The notes beneath the pieces are model-generated. The model made no database searches. It had not been told where the DNA came from and saw only the letters and a list, made by a program, of their open reading frames with translations. Of a stretch of DNA of 64,000 nucleotides, positions 60,001-64,000 are shown in pieces. The first letter of the stretch is position 1; the number at the start of each line of letters is the position of its first letter. Source of the stretch: Chionis minor (Eukaryota; Chordata; Aves; Charadriiformes; Chionididae); NCBI GenBank assembly GCA_013398295.1, contig VZSF01000046.1:248001-312000 (forward strand). Reading direction: 5' to 3'. Made by a program: the position numbers and the translations under genes.

Positions 60001-63000
60001 TCAGCTTTTTACTGTTCAATGGTTTGATAGGCATTCTTCTTTTTTTGTGCTTTTCTGTGTGTGTGAAAACTGTATGTAACTTCTGATTCGGCAACAGCTA
60101 CATCCTTATTTTAATGAGGACAGTTCTGAGTTTGGTAAACATTTAGCCTGTTGTGGAGCTTAGGAAAGCAGTTTGATTACTTCAAGTTGTGGTTGGTGCA
60201 CGTGGCTTCTAAAAGAAGCCAGCCCTTCCACTTCCCTCTTGAGTGCAGCACAAGTATCTGCGTCCACACAATGAGCTGACCAAGTGAACAGTTAAGAAGT
60301 GCAACCCACCATTTCTGCCCTGGACCAGACCATTCACTGTGGCCATGCAGATCCTTTTTGTGGTGAAATGTGGTGGGAGGGGGGTAAGGGAAAGAGGTGA
60401 GCCTGTTTGGATTACTTGAGGCATTATCCCATTGCTTCCCACAATAATGGGTGAGGCAAATGGAGTTACAGATCTCTACCACTGAGACAGATGGACCAGT
60501 ATGGCTGGTGCTCGGTGTATGTTTCCCGCACGTAGTGTTAGGATGTGGGTTTGGGGTCTTGCTTTTGCTCTCACTGTTCATAGTGATAGAATGCTGTACC
60601 ATAGTGCTTCTTAAACTGCAAGTGTACATCTGTATTTCTTTTAAATGTGTTTGCTTTCTCTCTATCCCTCAAAGGAATGCTGAAAGCAGCAAAAGCCAGT
60701 TGATAACTGTTCATATAAACACAAAGTTCCAGAAACAATCATTGATAATATCTTATCCTTGAGCTGACTTAGGGAAGCATATTATTTCTGTTTCTTTTTA
60801 TGACCTGGGTGAAGAACACTAATGTTAAGTGTAGATAAGCAGTAATATTGATTTCAGTTTTGCTTCTTCTTAGGTTCATGCTTATATCATCAGCTATCTG
60901 AAAAAAGAAATGCCTTCTGTATTTGGAAAAGAGAACAAGAAGAAGGAACTGATCAGCAGATTACCAGAGATCTACATCCAACTGCAAAGGGAATACCATA
61001 TCTCAGCAGGGGACTTCCCTGAAGTCAAGAAAATGCAGGTAAGATGATAGATTACAGTTCCTGTCAAATAATGCTAACTTTTCAACAGGATTACCAAATT
61101 AGAAAAGGTAGAACAGAATACCTCAGCATTATATTTTAGGGTCTTCAGCAACAGAGCAGCTGAAGTCACAGTCAATCATATATCTGTTATGGGGTTAGCA
61201 TGATGTGGAATTGGTCCAGAAAAAAAAACCAAAACAACTAGAAACTTGCTTAGTGTGCATCCACTGATACAGGACTATAGAAATTGCCATGAGGAATCAG
61301 ACCTTCTGTCAATATTTCGTCCCTCAGGGCAGATAGTACTACAGGCTTTGTGTAAATAAAACTGCCATGAAAACTTACAGATCAAGGTGGTTTTGTTTTG
61401 TGCACTGAGTGTGGGTATTTATATAGCTTTTGTAATTTTATCAGATAATTGTGTAGGTGAAGATGTCTGTAGTCACATATTATTCATTTTTACCCTACTC
61501 TGTTCTTGCTCTTACTGTTACTGTTTACCATTGAGTAACAAAGGCAATATATTACCTGAAAAGCCCAAGTTAAAACTGTATCTTCTGAAAATGGTGTCTT
61601 TCAGTTTTTTCCTGTCCTTTTGAGCTTGTATTCTATGAAGAGAGATAGAAGTTCTCAATTTGTGCTCCTGTTTTTCATTCTTAAATGAAGAAATCTTTTG
61701 TCTCTTGTTCCTCTTTTGAACTTTATGCAATCTTACTACCAGCTTTCTGTCACTTTCTCACATTTTTATTTCTGTCCTCCCATTTGAGGTCAGTTGTTTT
61801 GAAACAGAGTATCCTAGTGAAGAACAGCTAATGTTGTGTTCGCAATGCTTTTCAATTTATTTCTCAAGCCTCAGTTTGCAACTTTTGAATCTCGGATCAT
61901 AGGCTTCTTAAATGGCCTTTCAGTTGGAAGATAATTCAGCTTGCAAACTGAAGAACATGCTATCTGGAGCCTGCAGTTTGGTCTGGCTAGTGATGAGTGT
62001 GATGGAGAATGTTTTCCAGATTGACACTTGGGTATCATTCTGCCAAGTTATATGGTACATTTACACTGCCCATCGTAGGTTAATCAGCCAGTCATCACTC
62101 TATAGGGATGCACAGGTTTCTTTTATGAACTAAAATATTTAACTTGGGAATCAGCTTGTGGCATGAGACAGTAAGTTATAGGTGAAGCACAAGGCCTGTT
62201 TCAGCTAGGTTTTTGCAGGCAAAATTGTTGGAATTTTTTCACAAGTTAGGTTTTAAAAGGGGCTTCTGTGGAAAAAATTGACTCTTAATTCCCTTGCCAC
62301 TTTTCTTGGTGATGGGGAATGAGAGGTGATCACTTGTCAGTTTGGATATTGAAACAAAATTTGAATGGAACTTTATAAAACTAATAGTGTGTGTCACTAA
62401 GCCTCAGCAGCAGATGGCAGCAAATATACGCATGAGAGATCAGTCACTTCTGTGAGGAGCAAAATGGTGAGAAAACAAAATTGTGCCAAAACAGAGAGCA
62501 GATTTGACCTTTGCTTTCTAAGATTTATTGCATATCATAAACTCATCCTGATCAGTTGCTGTAAATCAGGTGATTGTGTGTATCACATTAAGAGCGGTGG
62601 TGGTTGGTTGGCAATTTTCCTCTAAGAAATCCAAAGTTCTCTGTACAGAAAGTGGGCAAAGCCACTTGTCTGTGCTTCAGGTTTCTTGGGTTCATATCAG
62701 TATAGTTCTGATATGTGTGGGAGCAGGTCCCTGGGATGTGATTTGTCAAAGCAGTTTAACAGCATTTTGAGAGGGGGTTTTGGAGGTTTTGTTTGGGGTT
62801 TTTAACAGTTTCCAGTGTAACTGTCGTATTGGCCAGCATTTTGCATGTAGAAATCATACAATAATTGCCTAAAGCATTTTTAATTTTTCCATGCTCTGGT
62901 GTAAAACATGCTTGGGCTTGTGTTGAAATAGCACATATCACCTAGTTAAACATCTCATTGAGGTTAGTAGGAGTTTATGAACAAGATGAAAATGCAGCAG

Positions 63001-64000
63001 TGACCATGTAACTTGTGAGTTCTGGCAGCACTTCTATAAAAACACTGCTGCTGTAACCCAGCTCAGTTTTTCTTTATCGGTAAGGGACATTTCTTCATGA
63101 CCTAACCACAAGCAAGAAGTTTAATCTATAAAATCAGATCAGTCCTGCAAACTCTTGGATTTATTTTAAACTTAAACACTTGCATAAGTGTTAGCAGAAC
63201 TGAGGCCCTACTTGAATACTTTCTTTGATGTTTGGAAGAAGCTCAGCAAATGGAAAGTTGTTAGGTGACATTCATCAACTGCCATGTTTTTATGCATTGC
63301 TGCTTTGAAAACTGTATTGTAAATGTAATTTAATATACCTGCTCATACACTGTTGCAAAATAGTATTAGTGTATTTCACCTAATACTGGTGAAATTATAC
63401 ATATGTCAGCTCTGCTTCTTCTTCAAGAGGTTTTTTGGTTGTAGAAACTGCTTCAAAAGATAACAGATTACTTTAAAGCCCATTCCTTAACCTTTTACAA
63501 TGTATCAGAAGTTTTTCTAACTACTGTCACATAAATCCTTGTCGTTGACAGGAGCTGTTGGAGACTTGTGACTTCACTAAATTTCACTCTTTGAAACCAA
63601 AGCTAATTGAAGCTGTGGATAACATGCTGGCCAACAAAATTGCCTCCCTGATGAGCCTGATCAGCCAGGAAGAGAGCAATATGCCCACAGAGGTAGTACA
63701 TGGTGGAGCATTTGATGGCACCATGGCAGGACCCTTTGGCCACGGATATGGAGAAGGTGTCAAGGAAGGAGCTGATGAAGATGAATGGGTTGTTGCCAAA
63801 GATAAACCTGCTTATGATGAGATATTCTACACTCTGTCACCAATCAATGGCAAAATATCTGGGATCAGTGCAAAGAAGGAGATGGTGACTTCTAAACTAC
63901 CCAACAGTGTCTTGGGGAAGATCTGGAAACTTGCAGACTGTGATGGCGATGGGATGTTGGATGATGAGGAGTTTGCATTAGCAAAACATCTTATCAAGAT
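35885..64000 (+). CDS. EHD4: EH domain-containing protein 4 (whole spliced locus, both ends incomplete)
   Basis: EHD4 is a dynamin-like ATPase of early endosomes and endocytic recycling that tubulates membranes and binds NPF-motif partners through a C-terminal EH domain. Exons: 35885-36058 (partial), 43519-43695, 48463-48560, 56525-56937, 60874-61038, 63552-64000 (partial). About 492 codons are visible; the human protein has 541. Motifs in order are GQYSTG (P-loop, rest in gap), EPTTDSF (switch I), DSPG, NKADQVD, helical region, and an EH domain with a DCDGDGMLDDEE EF-hand loop. The near identity to EHD4 rather than EHD1-3 and the position next to PLA2G4E support the name. The missing parts are assembly or window artefacts, not signs of a pseudogene. 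Confidence 0.96.
36059..36176. other. assembly gap of 118 Ns
   Basis: Covers the last about 17 coding bases of EHD4 exon 1, its splice donor and the start of intron 1. The surrounding sequence is very GC-rich, a common cause of such gaps. Confidence 0.98.
36177..43518 (+). other. EHD4 intron 1 (about 7.3 kb)
   Basis: The GC-rich start belongs to the CpG island; the remainder is AT-rich with GT-rich runs near 42,330-42,380. No CR1 fragment, RNA gene or further exon recognised. Confidence 0.65.
43519..43695 (+). CDS. EHD4: EHD4 exon 2
   Basis: Encodes YLLEQDFPGMRIGPEPTTDS, then FIAVMYGDSEGNVPGNALVV and PFRKLSRFGNAFLN. It includes the switch I threonines (EPTTDSF). Acceptor ATCTCCAG; it completes an Arg codon split with exon 1. 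Donor AG|GTGAGA, phase 2. Confidence 0.98.
43696..48462 (+). other. EHD4 intron 2 (4.8 kb) with an isolated CpG-rich patch
   Basis: Mostly AT-rich. Contains a short AATA tract near 46,003-46,021 and a CpG-rich patch at 47,510-47,571. No exon or RNA gene recognised. Confidence 0.65.
47510..47571. promoter_or_regulatory. intronic CpG-rich patch with YY1-like motif
   Basis: Eight CG dinucleotides fall within about 60 bases inside an otherwise CpG-poor intron. GCGGCCATCTTACGG at 47,515-47,529 reads on the minus strand as AAGATGGCCGC, one base from the usual YY1 site. It may be an enhancer or an alternative start, or the remains of a mobile-element promoter. Confidence 0.35.
48463..48560 (+). CDS. 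EHD4: EHD4 exon 3
   Basis: Encodes FMCSQLPNQVLKSISIIDSP then GILSGEKQRISR. DSPG is the nucleotide-binding DxxG motif. Acceptor TTCTGCAG, donor GAG|GTGAGT, ending in phase 1. Confidence 0.98.
48561..56524 (+). other. EHD4 intron 3 (8.0 kb)
   Basis: The longest EHD4 intron. Holds a 16-bp tandem repeat at 54,458-54,497 and a 20-base A run at 56,302-56,321. A GC-richer zone at about 52.0-53.6 kb has overlapping open frames in several frames but no recognisable exon. Confidence 0.6.
54458..54497 (+). repeat. 16-bp tandem repeat, 2.5 copies
   Basis: Unit GATAAATTTTAATAAA occurs twice exactly, followed by half a unit. Confidence 0.9.
56525..56937 (+). CDS. EHD4: EHD4 exon 4
   Basis: The largest complete exon, 413 nt. 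It encodes YDFCQVLQWFAERVDRIILL, the FRGQDDKIRVVLNKADQVDT segment with the NKxD specificity motif, YGALMWSLGKVIDTPEVLRV, and the helical-domain blocks QSLPQKAAVRKLNDLIKRAR. Ends in phase 0 at RLAK with donor AAG|GTAAGA. Confidence 0.99.
57279..57351. repeat. homopyrimidine/homopurine inverted repeat
   Basis: Left arm CCCCC plus 14 T (57,279-57,297); right arm 19 A plus 6 G (57,327-57,351). The arms can pair perfectly over 19 bases around a loop of about 30 bases. A second T/C to A/G pairing is nested at CCCCCTTT (57,319-57,326). Confidence 0.9.
57300..57308 (+). other. EHD4: possible 9-nt in-frame microexon of EHD4
   Basis: T14-AG directly precedes CAAAAGCGG and a perfect GTAAGT donor follows. 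Because exon 4 ends and exon 5 begins in phase 0, inclusion would insert Gln-Lys-Arg between RLAK and VHAY without disturbing the frame. There is no conservation or transcript evidence in hand, and a chance arrangement is quite possible. Confidence 0.2.
59292..59515 (-). mobile_element. CR1 LINE 3' fragment, reverse orientation
   Basis: Begins AATCATAGAATAGTTTGG and continues with the well-known reverse-complement CR1 3' end (GGTTGCTCAGAGCCCTGTCC, CTCTCTGGGCAACCTGGG). It is 5'-truncated, about 220 bases, and less diverged than the other CR1 relics here. Confidence 0.92.
60874..61038 (+). CDS. EHD4: EHD4 exon 5
   Basis: Encodes 55 residues: VHAYIISYLKKEMPSVFGKE, LISRLPEIYIQLQREYHISA and GDFPEVKKMQ, part of the helical domain. 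Acceptor CTTCTTAG, donor CAG|GTAAGA, phase 0 at both ends. Confidence 0.98.
61039..63551 (+). other. EHD4 intron 5 (2.5 kb), nothing else seen
   Basis: AT-rich intronic DNA without recognised repeats, exons or RNA genes. Confidence 0.65.
63552..64000 (+). CDS. EHD4: EHD4 exon 6 (cut by window end)
   Basis: Encodes ELLETCDFTKFHSLKPKLIE, the linker with GAFDGTMAGPFGHGYGEGVK, then EWVVAKDKPAYDEIFYTLSP and the EH domain up to EEFALAKHLIK. The DCDGDGMLDDEE loop has the acidic residues expected of a calcium-binding EF hand, and the Trp of KIWKLAD forms the NPF pocket in this family. Roughly 30 C-terminal residues lie beyond the window. Confidence 0.98.

Larger units (their letters stand above)
56938..60873 (+). 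other. EHD4 intron 4 (3.9 kb) with long inverted repeat and a CR1 piece
   Basis: Contains the C5T14/A19G6 inverted repeat at 57,279-57,351, a possible 9-nt microexon in its loop, and a CR1 fragment at 59,292-59,515. Minus-strand open frames near 60.2-60.6 kb are not recognised. Confidence 0.7.

Noticed and set aside
60177..60629. 150-codon minus-strand open frame in EHD4 intron 4
   Set aside because: No recognisable domain, no splice context and low-complexity composition; probably chance.

Overview
This is vertebrate nuclear DNA, most likely from a bird. It holds two spliced protein genes in tandem on the + strand with AT-rich introns, and CR1-type LINE fragments typical of birds and other sauropsids. 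I see no prokaryotic features, no CRISPR array, and no rRNA or tRNA gene.

Region 1 (about 68-33,009, + strand) is a cytosolic phospholipase A2 of the group IVD/E/F cluster, best read as PLA2G4E. Twenty phase-compatible exons can be chained from 3,401 to the stop at 33,009, giving 832 codons plus stop with no frame break. They encode an N-terminal C2 domain with Asp-rich calcium loops, a lipase domain with the GGGTR, GLSGT and LIDTAF active-site motifs, and a lysine-rich tail. A 29-nt exon at 68-96 may add N-terminal residues; the true first exon lies left of the window. A second, phase-compatible terminal exon with its own poly(A) signals sits inside the last intron.

Region 2 (33,010-35,882) is the intergenic spacer. 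It has simple repeats and no convincing gene. It ends in a TAAAA microsatellite and a single N.

Region 3 (35,885-64,000, + strand, running off the right edge) is EHD4, a dynamin-like membrane-remodelling ATPase of endocytic recycling. Exon 1 is damaged by the assembly: its start codon is missing behind the N at 35,883, and its 3' end falls in a run of 118 Ns. Exons 2-5 are intact, and exon 6 is cut by the window end inside the EH domain. Around exon 1 lies a CpG island.

The same order and relative orientation (PLA2G4E then EHD4) is known in mammals, which supports both names. The two proteins act on membranes in different ways and I see no evidence that they work in one pathway. I found no new multi-gene system. 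The observations most worth checking are the alternative PLA2G4E terminal exon, a possible 9-nt in-frame microexon in the loop of a long inverted repeat in EHD4 intron 4, a CpG-rich patch in EHD4 intron 2, and the assembly damage at EHD4 exon 1.
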